A DNA stretch of 64,000 nucleotides, taken from contig MEFY01000001.1 of the NCBI GenBank assembly GCA_001725325.1, positions 434,001 through 498,000 on the forward strand, given 5' to 3'. The notes under the pieces are model-generated. The model saw nothing but the letters and a program-made list of their open reading frames with translations, made no database searches and had not been told where the DNA came from. Below are positions 28,874 through 39,354 of this stretch, one piece after another. A program made the position numbers and the translations under genes. The stretch is from Leifsonia sp. SCN 70-46. Lineage in GTDB: Bacteria; Actinomycetota; Actinomycetes; Actinomycetales; Microbacteriaceae. Numbering within the stretch: position 1 is the first letter of the stretch; every line of letters starts with the position of its first letter.

Positions 28874-29362
28874 ATGGCTAACGACAACTCGGTCACCTGG
28901 CTGACCCAGGAAGCGTTCGACCGCCGCACCGCGGAGCTCGAGCAGCTCTCCGGCGAGGGCCGCCTCGAGATCGCGAAGAAGATCGAGGCCGCTCGCGAGG
29001 AGGGCGACCTCAAGGAGAACGGCGGGTACCACGCCGCCAAGGAGGAGCAGGGCAAGATCGAGGCGCGCATCCGCGTGCTCACCGAGCTGCTGCGCCACGC
29101 GGTGGTCGGCGAGGCCCCCGAGTCGACGGGCGTCGTCGAGCCCGGCACGGTCATCACCGCGACGATCCTCGGAGACGAGTCGACGTTCCTCATCGGCAGC
29201 CGCGAGATCGTCGGCGACAGCGACCTCGACGTCTACAGCGAGGGCAGCCCGCTCGGCACCGCGATCATCGGCAAGAAGGTCGGCGACGAGACGAGCTACA
29301 CGGCCCCCAACGGCAAGACCATCTCGGTGAAGATCCTCAAGGTCGAGACCTACAGCGCGTAG
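28874..29362 (+). CDS. greA: transcription elongation factor GreA
   Basis: The 162-residue protein has the GreA coiled-coil with AAREEGDLKENGGYHAAKEEQG, whose acidic tip residues stimulate RNA cleavage in stalled RNA polymerase, and a C-terminal FKBP-like domain (YTAPNGKTISVKILKVE). A TAGGAGG ribosome-binding site lies upstream of ATG 28874. Its TAG stop directly abuts the TAG stop of the convergent lipoprotein gene (TAGCTA). Confidence 0.95.
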   Translation: MANDNSVTWLTQEAFDRRTAELEQLSGEGRLEIAKKIEAAREEGDLKENGGYHAAKEEQGKIEARIRVLTELLRHAVVGEAPESTGVVEPGTVITATILGDESTFLIGSREIVGDSDLDVYSEGSPLGTAIIGKKVGDETSYTAPNGKTISVKILKVETYSA

Positions 29363-29806
29363 CTACCGGCAGGGCGAGAACACCGCGATCACGAGCAGTC
29401 CGTCGTCGACGGTGACGGTCGCCGTGATGCCCGCGGTGTCGACCCACGCTTCCTGCACGTCGCCCGGCGGGTTCGGCACGACCGACCAGCGCTCGTCGGC
29501 GAACGAGCCCGAGAAGCCGTCGACGAGCTCGCCCGCCGCCGTGTCGTCGGCCTGCACGGCGAGGGTGCCCGCGGCGATGTAGACGGTGTGCTGCCTGTCG
29601 GACTCCGTGTCGCACGACTCCGACACGGGGTCTTCGACCTCGAGCGTGTGCAGCACGGCCTCGTCGGCGGCCGACGCCACGGCGACGAGGGCGCCGAAGT
29701 CGTCGGCAGCCTGGTCTATCGCGACCTCGGGGTCGGGGCCGAAGCATCCCGCCAGCAGGATGGCCGTCGCGAGCGCGACACCGCCGGCCGCGAGCGCCCG
29801 CCTCAC
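29363..29806 (-). CDS. small lipoprotein of unknown function
   Basis: The 147-residue product has a signal sequence with lipobox LLAGC, then a soluble domain with two further cysteines (SESCDTES and the C-terminal FSPCR). I do not recognise it. GTG 29806 overlaps the stop of the upstream metallopeptidase-like gene by four bases, so the two secreted products are made together. Confidence 0.7.
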   Translation of the reverse strand: MRRALAAGGVALATAILLAGCFGPDPEVAIDQAADDFGALVAVASAADEAVLHTLEVEDPVSESCDTESDRQHTVYIAAGTLAVQADDTAAGELVDGFSGSFADERWSVVPNPPGDVQEAWVDTAGITATVTVDDGLLVIAVFSPCR

Positions 29807-30726
29807 GGCCTGCTCGCTTCGGCGACCTCGTAGGCCGCGGGATCGGGCTCGGCGACCTTCGCGCCGAGGCCCGCGAGATAGTCCTCGATGAACCCCTCGT
29901 ACCAGCCGTCGATCGTGCACGGCGAGCTCGAACCCACGTACTCCTCGAGGGGGATGCCGTGGACGTAGACGGCGCGGCAGCTCGCGTCGGCCTCCCAGCG
30001 CTCGGTGTACGAGCCGCGGTCGATCCCGGCGATGTCGGCGAGGTACTCGACCTGCAGGTAGTTCTCGTTCTGGTACCAGTGCATGGCCTCGTGCACGAAT
30101 ATCGACCACACGAGGTCTTCCGCGCCCGGGTCCCACGCCATGAAGAGGGTGTTCGGGTAGGCGCCGTTGAAGCAGCCGCCCGCGTAGACGTAGCCGTCCT
30201 CGCCGCCCGTGCCCGCGTAGCCGCAGTTCTCCGAGCCCGCCTCGAAGAGCACAGTCACGTCGGTGGCGCCTATCGAGTCGAGGAAGGCACGACCGTGGGG
30301 GTCGTCGCCGGGCATGGCGTCGCCGCCGGGGTTGGCGACCGAGGCCGACGGGGTCGCGGTGCCCGCGAGGTCGTCGGCCGCCCACGTCGCGGTGTTCGTC
30401 CAGTTGTCGAGGTCGGTGCGGTACTGCGAGCGCGCGGTGTCGAGCTGGGCGAGGAGGTCGGAGCGCTCGACGACCTCGGCCTGGATGCGCTGCTCGTCGA
30501 GCGCGCTCAGCTGCGGCGGCGCGGGCGGGGCGAAGGTGCCCATCAGGGCGAGCACGACGACCACGGCCCCACCCGCGAGCAGGAGCACGGGGATGCCGAT
30601 CGCGAGCGAGAGCACGAGCGCGAGCCGGCGGTGCCGGGGCTGCACGGGCGGCAGCGGCGGCGGGGTGTAGAGCTGCGGCTCGAACTGGAACGGCGCCGCC
30701 GGCGGGGTCGGCGGGTACTCGGTCAC
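29803..30726 (-). CDS. membrane-anchored HExxH protein, putative zinc metallopeptidase
   Basis: The 307-residue protein has a Pro-rich cytoplasmic N terminus, one membrane helix (about residues 36-64) and an outward-facing domain with HEAMH (212-216), the gluzincin zinc motif, and a downstream ERWEAD segment (around 242-246) that could supply the third ligand. Several cysteines suggest disulfides. No named peptidase family is recognised, so activity is inferred. GTG 30726 is fixed by TAGCGT seven bases upstream. Confidence 0.6.
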   Translation of the reverse strand: MTEYPPTPPAAPFQFEPQLYTPPPLPPVQPRHRRLALVLSLAIGIPVLLLAGGAVVVVLALMGTFAPPAPPQLSALDEQRIQAEVVERSDLLAQLDTARSQYRTDLDNWTNTATWAADDLAGTATPSASVANPGGDAMPGDDPHGRAFLDSIGATDVTVLFEAGSENCGYAGTGGEDGYVYAGGCFNGAYPNTLFMAWDPGAEDLVWSIFVHEAMHWYQNENYLQVEYLADIAGIDRGSYTERWEADASCRAVYVHGIPLEEYVGSSSPCTIDGWYEGFIEDYLAGLGAKVAEPDPAAYEVAEASRP

Positions 30727-30733
30727 GCGGAAG

Positions 30734-30739
30734 ACGCTA
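30734..30739 (-). promoter_or_regulatory. -10 element, leaderless HExxH gene
   Basis: TAGCGT on the minus strand, seven bases before GTG 30726. Confidence 0.55.
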
Positions 30740-30763
30740 CCAGCCGGGGGCGACGGAAGATGA

Positions 30764-31999
30764 TCAGAAGTCGACTCGCGGTTCGAAGCCCTCGTCGCGC
30801 AGGCGCGCGAGCACATCCTCGGCGTGCTCGGGGCCGCGCGTCTCGATGTGCAGCTCGAGCTCCACCTGGCTGATCTGCAGGCCGCCGTTGTGCCGTGTGT
30901 GCAGCACCTCCACGACGTTGGCGTTCGCGTCGGCGACGATCCCCGACACGCGCGCGAGCTGGCCCGGCCGGTCGGGCAGCGGGATGCGCAGCTTGAGGTA
31001 GCGCTCGGAGGTCGCGAGCCCGTGCGAGATGACCCGCTCCATCATGAGCGGGTCGATGTTGCCGCCGCTCAGGATGACGACGGTCGTGCCGGTCGCGGTC
31101 ACCTTCCCCGCGAGGATCGCGGCGACGCCCACGGCGCCCGCGGGCTCGACGACGAGCTTCGCGCGCTCGAGCAGCACGAGCAGCGCCTGGGCCGTGTCGT
31201 CGTCGGTGACCGTGACGACCTCGTCGACGTACGCGCTCACTATCGAGAAGTTGAGCTCCCCCGGCCGCGCGACGGCGATGCCGTCCGCGATCGTCGGGGT
31301 GATCGTGATCTCGGTGGGCTCGCCCGCCGCGAGCGAGGCGGGGTAGGGCGCGGCGTTCGCGGCCTGCACGCCGATGACGCGCACCGTGCGGCCGTCGAGG
31401 GCCGCGCGCTGCTTGAGGGCGCTCGCGACTCCCGAGATGAGGCCGCCGCCGCCGATCGGCACGACGACGGTGTCGACGTCGGGCCGCTGGTCGAGCACCT
31501 CGAGGCCCACGGTGCCCTGGCCCGCGACGACATCCTCGTGGTCGAAGGGCGGGATGAGCACGGCACCCGTCGTGCGGGCGAACTCGGCGGCCGCCCGCAG
31601 CGGCTCCGTGACGGTGTGGCCGCGCAGCACGACGTCGGCGCCGTAGTCCTTGGTCGCCTGCAGCTTGGGCAGGGCGACGCCGAGCGGCATGAAGATCGTG
31701 GCGTGGATGCCCAGCTCGCGCGCCGCGTACGCGACGCCCTGCGCGTGGTTGCCCGCGGACGCCGCGACGACTCCGCGCGACTTCTCCTCGTCGGTGAGCC
31801 GCGAGATGCGGTTGTATGCCCCGCGGATCTTGTACGAGCCCGTGCGCTGCAGGCTCTCGCACTTGAGGAACACGGGGGCGCCGAGCACGCCGCTCAGGTA
31901 CGTCGACCCCTCAAGGGGCGTGAGGTGCACGACGGACGACAGGCGCTCACGCGCCTCCTGGAAGTCGGAGAGGCTGGGGCCGACGACGGGTTCAGGCAT
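30764..31999 (-). CDS. ilvA: threonine ammonia-lyase
   Basis: The 411-residue PLP enzyme has the cofactor lysine in RTGSYKIRGAYNR and the glycine-rich phosphate loop IGGGGLISG. A C-terminal ACT-like domain (about 335-411) suggests allosteric control. It deaminates threonine to 2-oxobutanoate for isoleucine synthesis or catabolism. Its ATG overlaps the end of the AI-2E family gene by eight bases, so both come from one message. Confidence 0.9.
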   Translation of the reverse strand: MPEPVVGPSLSDFQEARERLSSVVHLTPLEGSTYLSGVLGAPVFLKCESLQRTGSYKIRGAYNRISRLTDEEKSRGVVAASAGNHAQGVAYAARELGIHATIFMPLGVALPKLQATKDYGADVVLRGHTVTEPLRAAAEFARTTGAVLIPPFDHEDVVAGQGTVGLEVLDQRPDVDTVVVPIGGGGLISGVASALKQRAALDGRTVRVIGVQAANAAPYPASLAAGEPTEITITPTIADGIAVARPGELNFSIVSAYVDEVVTVTDDDTAQALLVLLERAKLVVEPAGAVGVAAILAGKVTATGTTVVILSGGNIDPLMMERVISHGLATSERYLKLRIPLPDRPGQLARVSGIVADANANVVEVLHTRHNGGLQISQVELELHIETRGPEHAEDVLARLRDEGFEPRVDF

Positions 32000-33143
32000 C
32001 GGGCAGCACGTCTTTCGCGCTCGGCACCGGGGTGGTCTTCCACTCCCCCGACGCGATGTACTTCACCACGACGTTGCCCACCGCGATGACGGGCACGGCG
32101 AACAGGGCGCCCGGGATGCCCGCGAGGAACGATCCCGCCGCGACGGCGAACACGACCGCGAGCGGGTGGACCTTGACCGCGGAGCCCATGACGAGCGGCT
32201 GCAGGATGTGCCCCTCGACCTGCTGCACGAGCAGCACGATGCCGAGCATGATGAGCGCGGGCAACGGCCCGAGGTAGACGAGGGCGATGAAGACGGCGAC
32301 GGCTCCAGTGAGCACGGCGCCCACCACGGGGATGAACGACGCGAGGAACACCGCGATGGCGATGGGGATGACGAGCGGGAAGCCGCCGAACACGAGGCCG
32401 AGGATCCACGCGCCGAGGCCGATGCCCACGGCGTCGACCGCCGCGACGAAGATCTGCACCTTCACGAAGGTCTTGAGCGTGATCCAGCCCGCCTGGCCGG
32501 AGCTGTCGAGCGCCTGGCGCGACCGGCGGGGGAAGAGCCGCACGATCCACCGCCAGATGCCCTTGCCGTCGATGAGGATGAAGAGCGTCGCGAAGAGCAC
32601 GAGCAGGAGGCCCGCGAGCACGTGGCCCGCGGTCGAGCCCACCGAGAGGGCGCCGGAGAGCAGCACCTGCCCGTCTTTCTGGAATGCCGCGACGGCGCCG
32701 TCGATGTAGCCCTGGATCTGCTTGTCGTCGAGCTGCAGGGGCGACGTCGCGAGGAAGTCCTTGAACTGCTCGTACGCCGTGATCGACCGCTTCTGCAGGT
32801 CGGGGTAGCCGCTGCGGATCTGCGACACGATGACGAAGACGAGCCCGCTCACCACCGCGATCGTGCTCACCATGGCGACCGCGACCGCGAGGCCGCGCGG
32901 CCAGCGGTGCCGCACGAGCCAGTTGACGAGCGGCACGAGCAGCGCCGACAGCAGGATCGCGATCATGAACGGCACGACGATGTCTTTGAGCTGGGCGATC
33001 GCGAAGATCACGACCGCGACGACCCCCACGACGAGGAGGATGCGCCACGAGTACGCCCCCGCGACGCGCAGCGACGGCGGGACCGTCGCCTCGACCTGCT
33101 CAGCCGTGACGGGGGTCTCGCGCTTCGTGCGTCTCAGTGCCAT
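31992..33143 (-). CDS. AI-2E family transporter
   Basis: The 383-residue protein has about seven membrane helices and the layout of the AI-2E/PerM family: two N-terminal helices, a long non-membrane segment, then helices including the GAVLTGAVAVFIALVYLG region. Members export small molecules or act as sodium-proton antiporters; the AI-2 link applies only to some. ATG 33143 is leaderless, with TAAGCT six bases upstream overlapping the stop of the ABC ATPase gene. Confidence 0.85.
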   Translation of the reverse strand: MALRRTKRETPVTAEQVEATVPPSLRVAGAYSWRILLVVGVVAVVIFAIAQLKDIVVPFMIAILLSALLVPLVNWLVRHRWPRGLAVAVAMVSTIAVVSGLVFVIVSQIRSGYPDLQKRSITAYEQFKDFLATSPLQLDDKQIQGYIDGAVAAFQKDGQVLLSGALSVGSTAGHVLAGLLLVLFATLFILIDGKGIWRWIVRLFPRRSRQALDSSGQAGWITLKTFVKVQIFVAAVDAVGIGLGAWILGLVFGGFPLVIPIAIAVFLASFIPVVGAVLTGAVAVFIALVYLGPLPALIMLGIVLLVQQVEGHILQPLVMGSAVKVHPLAVVFAVAAGSFLAGIPGALFAVPVIAVGNVVVKYIASGEWKTTPVPSAKDVLPDA

Positions 33144-33152
33144 TCCGCTAGC

Positions 33153-34225
<1,073 letters not shown>

Positions 34226-34229
<4 letters not shown>

Positions 34230-35044
34230 GAGTTGCTGTTCCTGTTCCGTGCGAGGCGGCCGATGAGGAGGAGGAGCACGAACGCGAACGCGAGTGCGAG
34301 GAGGGCGAAGATCGCCGCGACCCACGGGTCGGACTTCGAGACCTGCAGGAGGGCGGTCTGCAGGTTCACCCGGTTGAGGATGCTCGCGATCGTGAACTCG
34401 CCGAGCACGACGGCCACGGAGATGAACGCGGCGGCGAGCACCCCGCGACGCAGGTTGGGCAGCAGGACCCGTCCGACGACCGTAGGCCAGCCCGCCCCGA
34501 GGGAGCGCGCGGCCTCGCTGAGCGTGATGACGGGCACGGCGTCGAGGTTCGACTGGATGGCGCGGTAGGCGTAGGGCAGCACCGTGATGCCGTACGCGAA
34601 GGCGAGCGTCCAGACGTTGCCGCCGAGGATGTGCACGACGACGCCGTACACGGGCGCGAGCCCCACGACGAGCACGATCGCGGGCACCGTGATGGGGATG
34701 ATGCACACGAACTCGAGCACGCGCTTGAGCTTCGGGAACCTGATGTGCACGAGGATCATCGTCGGCAGCAGCACGAGGAGCACGATGGCGACGGTCACGA
34801 CCGCGAGCAGGAGCGAGTTGCCGATGCCCTGGAAGAGCCCGCGGTAGGTGCGCGCCGCATCCTCGGAGAACAGGCCGGTCCAGTGGCTGCCGGTGTAGCC
34901 GCCGCCGAGGCCGTCGCGGAACGAGAAGAGGAACAGCGCGACGATCGGGATCGCGAAGACGAGGCCGATGACGCCGAGGATGATGCCGCGCGTGACGCGG
35001 TTCGGCTCGGTGCCGAGGCGGACGCCCGTGCTCGTGGCCCTCAC
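34226..35044 (-). CDS. ABC importer permease, second subunit (PotC-like)
   Basis: The 272-residue protein has six membrane helices and the EAA loop (LSEAARSLGAGWPTVVGRVLLPNLRRG) that contacts the ATPase. GTG 35044 overlaps the preceding permease stop by four bases. An in-frame extension to 35467 exists but lies inside the upstream permease gene. Confidence 0.88.
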
Positions 35045-35955
35045 CGCTGCCACCTCGACGTGCGGTTCTGCAGGAGCGAGTATCCCCACATCACGACGAC
35101 CATGACCACGATCATGCCGAGCGCGAGCGCGCCCGCCATGTTCTCGCGGCCGAGCACCGTCTCGCTCACGAGCGCCGAGCGGATCTGCAGCGGCACGATC
35201 TGCGCGCCCTGGCTGATGAGCGCCGCGGCCGTCGCGTACGACGAGAACGCGTTGGCGAAGAGCAGCAGGAGGCTGCCGATGAAGGCCGGCGCGAGCACGG
35301 GGATCGCGATGCGCGTCCAGTAGGTGAGGCGCGTGCCGCCGAGCGTCGCGTTGGCCTCCGCCCACTGCGTCTTGAGGCCCTGGAGGGCCGGCATGAACGT
35401 GATGATCATGAGGGGCACCTGGAAGTAGATGTACACCGGGAGCAGGCCCGGCACCTGGTAGAGCCACTGGCCGTTGGCGAACAGGTCGATGCCGATGCCC
35501 TTGAGGAGCACGGTGATGAGGCCCTGGTTGCCGATCGTGGCGATGAAGGCGAACGCGAGCATGACGCCGCCGAACTGGGCGAGCACGCTCGAGAGCGAGT
35601 CGATGACGGTGCGGAGGGCGCCCTCGGCGCGCGTACCGAGGAGGGCGTAGCAGACGAGGGCTCCGAGGATCGCGCCGACGACCGCCGTGACCGCGGAGAC
35701 CCAGAAGGAGCTCACGAAGGTGGTGAGCACGGCAGGGGCGAAGATACCGATGACGTTGTCGAGGGTGAAGCCGCCGTCCTCCGTGAAGAACCCCGTGATG
35801 ACGGCGAGGGCCGTCGGGATCCCGAGGAAGATGATGACGTACACGGCGAAGGGCGTGAGCCCGAGGTATCCCGCCAGCCGCACGGGGCGGCGCCGGGGGG
35901 TGACCCCGGCGCCGCTCGTGTGCACTGGCGCAGGTGCGTCAGTGAGGGTGGTCAT
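35041..35955 (-). CDS. ABC importer permease, first subunit (PotB-like)
   Basis: The 304-residue protein has six membrane helices and an EAA-like loop (AEANATLGGTRLTYWTRIAIPVLAP). It starts at ATG 35955, two bases after the binding-protein gene stop. With the second permease it forms the membrane channel of the importer. Confidence 0.88.
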   Translation of the reverse strand: MTTLTDAPAPVHTSGAGVTPRRRPVRLAGYLGLTPFAVYVIIFLGIPTALAVITGFFTEDGGFTLDNVIGIFAPAVLTTFVSSFWVSAVTAVVGAILGALVCYALLGTRAEGALRTVIDSLSSVLAQFGGVMLAFAFIATIGNQGLITVLLKGIGIDLFANGQWLYQVPGLLPVYIYFQVPLMIITFMPALQGLKTQWAEANATLGGTRLTYWTRIAIPVLAPAFIGSLLLLFANAFSSYATAAALISQGAQIVPLQIRSALVSETVLGRENMAGALALGMIVVMVVVMWGYSLLQNRTSRWQR

Positions 35956-35957
35956 GC

Positions 35958-37073
35958 TCAGCCGATCGCCGCAGCCCACTTCGCAGCGAGGGTCGCCGCG
36001 GCGTCCTCGGCCTGCTTGGCGGTGGGCGTCACGAGGTCGCCCTTGAGCTCGCCGAGGGCCTCGAGCGCCTTGGTGTCGACCGTGCCCGCGTCCTGCAGCG
36101 TCTGGATGGTGACGGGGTAGGCGCCGCCGACGATGAACAGGTTCTGCGCCTCGGCGCTGTAGATGAACTCCTGCCAGAGGCGGGCGGCGGCCGGGTGCGG
36201 CGCGTCCTTGCTGATGGCCTGGTTGTAGAAGCTCGTGTACACCGTGCCCGGGAGGGTGGTGACCTTCCAGCCGTCGACCGTCGCGGCGACCGCGAGGTTG
36301 TTGTAGCTCCAGTCGAAGACGACCTTGGTCTCGCCCGAGGCGATCGTCGCGGCGGTCGCGTCGACGGGGAGGAAGTTGCCCGCGGCGTTGAGCTTCTGGA
36401 AGAACTCGATGCCGGGGGTGAAGTCGTCGAGCGTGCCGCCCGACTGGACGGTCGCGAGGCCGACGGCGGCGAACGCCGCGCCCGCCTGCGTCGGGTCGCC
36501 GTTGAGCGCGACGGCGCCCTTGTACTCCGACTTGAGCAGGTCGTCGAGCGACGTCGGGGCCGGGACCGAGTTGGAGTCGTAGCCGATCGACATCGAGCCC
36601 GTGTAGTCGTTGACCCAGAGGCCGGTCGCCTCCTTGTTGGCGTCGGGGATCTCCGACCAGTTCGCGACCTGGTACGGCGCGAAGTAGTCGAGGCTGTCGA
36701 GGGTCACCGCGGTGCCGAGGTCGAAGACGTCGGGGGCGGTGTCCTGGCCCTTGAGGTTGTCGGCGGCCGCGATCTCCTCGGCGGACGAGATGTCGGGGTC
36801 GGCCGAGTTGACCGTGATGCCGTACTTCTCCTCGAACAGCGCCTTGATCGCGCCGTAGTTCGCCCAGTTGTCGGGGAGGGCGATGACGTTGAGCTGGCCC
36901 TCGGCCTGGGCGGCGGCGACGAGGGCGTCGAGGCCGCCGAAGTCCTCGGCCGAGGTGGCGGTCGCGGCGTCGACGTCGGACGCGGCGGGCGTGCTGCCAC
37001 CGGCGCACGCGCTGAGCGTGATGGCGGCACCGGCGACGATGGCCAGGGCGGCCAGGTTGCGCTTCTTGAACAA
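35958..37073 (-). CDS. ABC importer substrate-binding lipoprotein (PotD/AfuA-like)
   Basis: From the likely TTG start at 37073 the 371-residue product has a signal peptide with lipobox LSAC and a type II binding-protein domain. Features such as DVFDLGTAVTLDSLDYFAPY, KGAVALNGDPTQAGAA and VFDWSYNNLAV fit the group that binds polyamines, iron or phosphonates. No substrate can be chosen. The TTG start is unusual and lacks a strong ribosome-binding site; no closer ATG or GTG fits the signal peptide. Confidence 0.82.
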   Translation of the reverse strand: MFKKRNLAALAIVAGAAITLSACAGGSTPAASDVDAATATSAEDFGGLDALVAAAQAEGQLNVIALPDNWANYGAIKALFEEKYGITVNSADPDISSAEEIAAADNLKGQDTAPDVFDLGTAVTLDSLDYFAPYQVANWSEIPDANKEATGLWVNDYTGSMSIGYDSNSVPAPTSLDDLLKSEYKGAVALNGDPTQAGAAFAAVGLATVQSGGTLDDFTPGIEFFQKLNAAGNFLPVDATAATIASGETKVVFDWSYNNLAVAATVDGWKVTTLPGTVYTSFYNQAISKDAPHPAAARLWQEFIYSAEAQNLFIVGGAYPVTIQTLQDAGTVDTKALEALGELKGDLVTPTAKQAEDAAATLAAKWAAAIG

Positions 37074-37223
37074 GGTGGTGTGTCCACTTCTGGGGCAGCC
37101 GGTCGTCCGCGCTGTGAGGACTGAGGGGGCCGGATGTCCCGCGGGAACGCTACGGAACGCCGGGGCCGCCCCGGCAGCGGCCGGGTGAACGCCGGGAGAA
37201 CACCTGCTGTCGGAGCGGTTCAC

Positions 37224-37229
37224 TAGGGT
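37224..37229 (+). promoter_or_regulatory. -10 element, leaderless YcaQ-like gene
   Basis: TAGGGT seven bases before GTG 37237 (and only one base before the in-frame GTG 37231). It favours the later start. Confidence 0.55.
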
Positions 37230-37236
37230 CGTGTAC

Positions 37237-38454
37237 GTGGACCTCTCGGCTGCCCAGGCGCGGCGCATCGCCCTCGCGGCGCAGGGCCTCGGGCGGCCGT
37301 CCGGGCCCGTCGGCACGCGCCAGCTCAACCTCGCGCTGCAGCGGCTCGCGGTGCTGCAGATCGACTCGGTCAACGTCTTCGAGCGCAGCCACTACCTCCC
37401 GCTCTTCGCGCGCCTCGGCGCCTACGACAAGGCGCAGCTCGACAGGCTCACGCTCGCGCGCCGGGCGCCCTACGTCGAGGCGTGGGCGCACCAGGCCGCG
37501 TTCATCCCGCTCGAGACCTGGCCCCTGTGGCAGTGGCACCGCGACAACGAGCTCGCGGACACGGGCAAGACCAAGAGCTGGGATCGCACCGACCGCCGCA
37601 TGACCGACTTCGTGCTCGGCGAGCTCACGGCCAAGGGGCCGCTGCCGGCGTCGAAGATCGAGCACGAGGCCAACAGGCGCTCGGGGCCGTGGTGGGGCTG
37701 GTCGGAGGTCAAGACCGCCCTCGAGACCATGTTCTTCGACGGTCGCGTCGTCGTCGCGGGCCGCAAGAACTTCGAGCGCTACTACGACCTCCCCGAGCGA
37801 CGGCTGCCCGCCCCCGTGCTCGACGCGTCGGTCGGCAAGGATGATGCGCTGCGCGAGCTCGTGCGCCAGGCGGGGCGGGCGCTCGGCGTCGCGACGGTCC
37901 GCGACCTCGCCGACTACTGGCGCCTCTACCAGGCTGACACGAAGACCGCGGTGGCCCAGCTCGTCGACGCCGGCGAGCTCGTGCCCGTGAGGGTGGAGGG
38001 CTGGGGGGCGCCTGCGTACCTGCACCGCGACGCGCGCATCCCCCGCCGCATCGAGGCCATGGCCCTGCTGTCGCCGTTCGACCCCGTCGTGTGGGAGCGG
38101 GCGCGCACCGAGCGCATGTTCGGCTTCCGCTACCGCATCGAGATCTACACACCGGGCCCGCAGCGCGTGTTCGGGTACTACACCCTGCCCGTGCTGCAGG
38201 ACGAGGCGCTCGTCGGGCGCGTCGACCTCAAGTCAGACCGGCAGGCGCGCGCCCTGCGCGTGCAGTCGGCGTGGACCGAGCCGGGCCACTCCCCCGACGT
38301 GCCGCGCCTCGCCCGGCTGCTGCGCGAGACGGCGGCGTGGCAGGGCCTCGAGTCGCTCGTCGTGCAGCGCTGGGGCGACCTCGCGCCCGCGCTCGCCGCG
38401 GAGCTCGGCGCTCCGCTCGTCGAGCGCGCCCGGGAGCCCGACGTCGAGGGCTAG
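37237..38454 (+). CDS. YcaQ-like DNA glycosylase, winged-helix (HTH_42) family
   Basis: The 405-residue protein belongs to the winged-helix family that includes E. coli YcaQ and Streptomyces AlkZ. The catalytic Gln-hydrophobic-Asp triplet is visible as LQIDSVNVFERSHYLPLF (Gln 41, Asp 43), which is the YcaQ form rather than the Gln-x-Gln form of AlkZ. YcaQ unhooks interstrand crosslinks caused by nitrogen mustards and similar agents. Start GTG 37237 is chosen over 37231 from the -10 position. It shares CTAG at its stop with convergent htpX. Confidence 0.88.
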   Translation: MDLSAAQARRIALAAQGLGRPSGPVGTRQLNLALQRLAVLQIDSVNVFERSHYLPLFARLGAYDKAQLDRLTLARRAPYVEAWAHQAAFIPLETWPLWQWHRDNELADTGKTKSWDRTDRRMTDFVLGELTAKGPLPASKIEHEANRRSGPWWGWSEVKTALETMFFDGRVVVAGRKNFERYYDLPERRLPAPVLDASVGKDDALRELVRQAGRALGVATVRDLADYWRLYQADTKTAVAQLVDAGELVPVRVEGWGAPAYLHRDARIPRRIEAMALLSPFDPVVWERARTERMFGFRYRIEIYTPGPQRVFGYYTLPVLQDEALVGRVDLKSDRQARALRVQSAWTEPGHSPDVPRLARLLRETAAWQGLESLVVQRWGDLAPALAAELGAPLVERAREPDVEG

Positions 38455-39341
38455 AAGCTGCGGCCGCTCTCGATGAGGCGCTTCACGCGGTCGGCGATGG
38501 GCGGGTGCGTGGAGAACAGGCGGTCCATGAGGCCGGGCTTGGTGGGGTCCGCTATCCACATGTGCGCCATCGTGGAGTTCTGCTTCTGCATGGGGCGCCC
38601 GTACTGGCCGAGCTTCTCGAGGGCGGAGGCGAGGGCGTCCGGGTGTCGCGTGGTGAGCGCGCCCGTCGCGTCGGCGAGGTACTCGCGCTGGCGCGAGATC
38701 GCGGCCTGCACGACCGCGGCGACGAGCGGCGCGATGAGCATGGCGACGAGGCCGAGGATGAGGATGACGGGGTTGCCGCCACCGCCGCCGTTGTTGTTGT
38801 TGCCGCGCCCGCCGAAGAACGCGAAGCGCAGGAAGATGTCGGAGATGAACCCGACCGCGACGACGAGGCCGAACACGATCATCGAGACGCGGATGTCGTA
38901 GTTCTGCACGTGCCCGATCTCGTGGGCCATGACGCCCTCGAGCTCGGAGTCGTCCAGCAGCTCGAGGATGCCCGTGGTCGCCGCGACCGACGCGTGCTGC
39001 GGGTCACGACCCGTCGCGAACGCGTTCGGCGCCGGGTCGTTGATGATGTACACCTTGGGCATGGGCGTGCCCGTCGTGATGGAGAGGTTCTCGACGATGC
39101 GGTACAGCCGGGGGTTGTCCTCTTTGCTGATCTGCCGCGCCCCGCTCAGCGAGAGCGCCTGGCTGCTCGCCGCGAAGTACTGGAACACCGCGTAGCCCGT
39201 CGCGATCACGAGCGTGATCACGACGATCGACGGGTCGCGGTAGATGTACGCCGCGAGCAGGCCGAGGCCCCCGATGATCAGGATGAACAGCGCGATGATG
39301 AAGACGGTGTTGCGCTTGTTCTTCGCGATATTGCGATACAT
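38451..39341 (-). CDS. htpX: HtpX-like M48 membrane metallopeptidase
   Basis: The 296-residue protein has two N-terminal membrane helices, the zinc motif HEIGH (in GVMAHEIGHVQNYDIR), two further helices separated by an Asn/Gly-rich loop (GGRGNNNNGGGGG) and the third ligand region REYLADATGA. HtpX proteases clear damaged membrane proteins. It follows lemA by 13 bases in the same direction, a common pairing. Confidence 0.92.
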   Translation of the reverse strand: MYRNIAKNKRNTVFIIALFILIIGGLGLLAAYIYRDPSIVVITLVIATGYAVFQYFAASSQALSLSGARQISKEDNPRLYRIVENLSITTGTPMPKVYIINDPAPNAFATGRDPQHASVAATTGILELLDDSELEGVMAHEIGHVQNYDIRVSMIVFGLVVAVGFISDIFLRFAFFGGRGNNNNGGGGGNPVILILGLVAMLIAPLVAAVVQAAISRQREYLADATGALTTRHPDALASALEKLGQYGRPMQKQNSTMAHMWIADPTKPGLMDRLFSTHPPIADRVKRLIESGRSF

Positions 39342-39354
39342 GCAGCCCTAGGGA

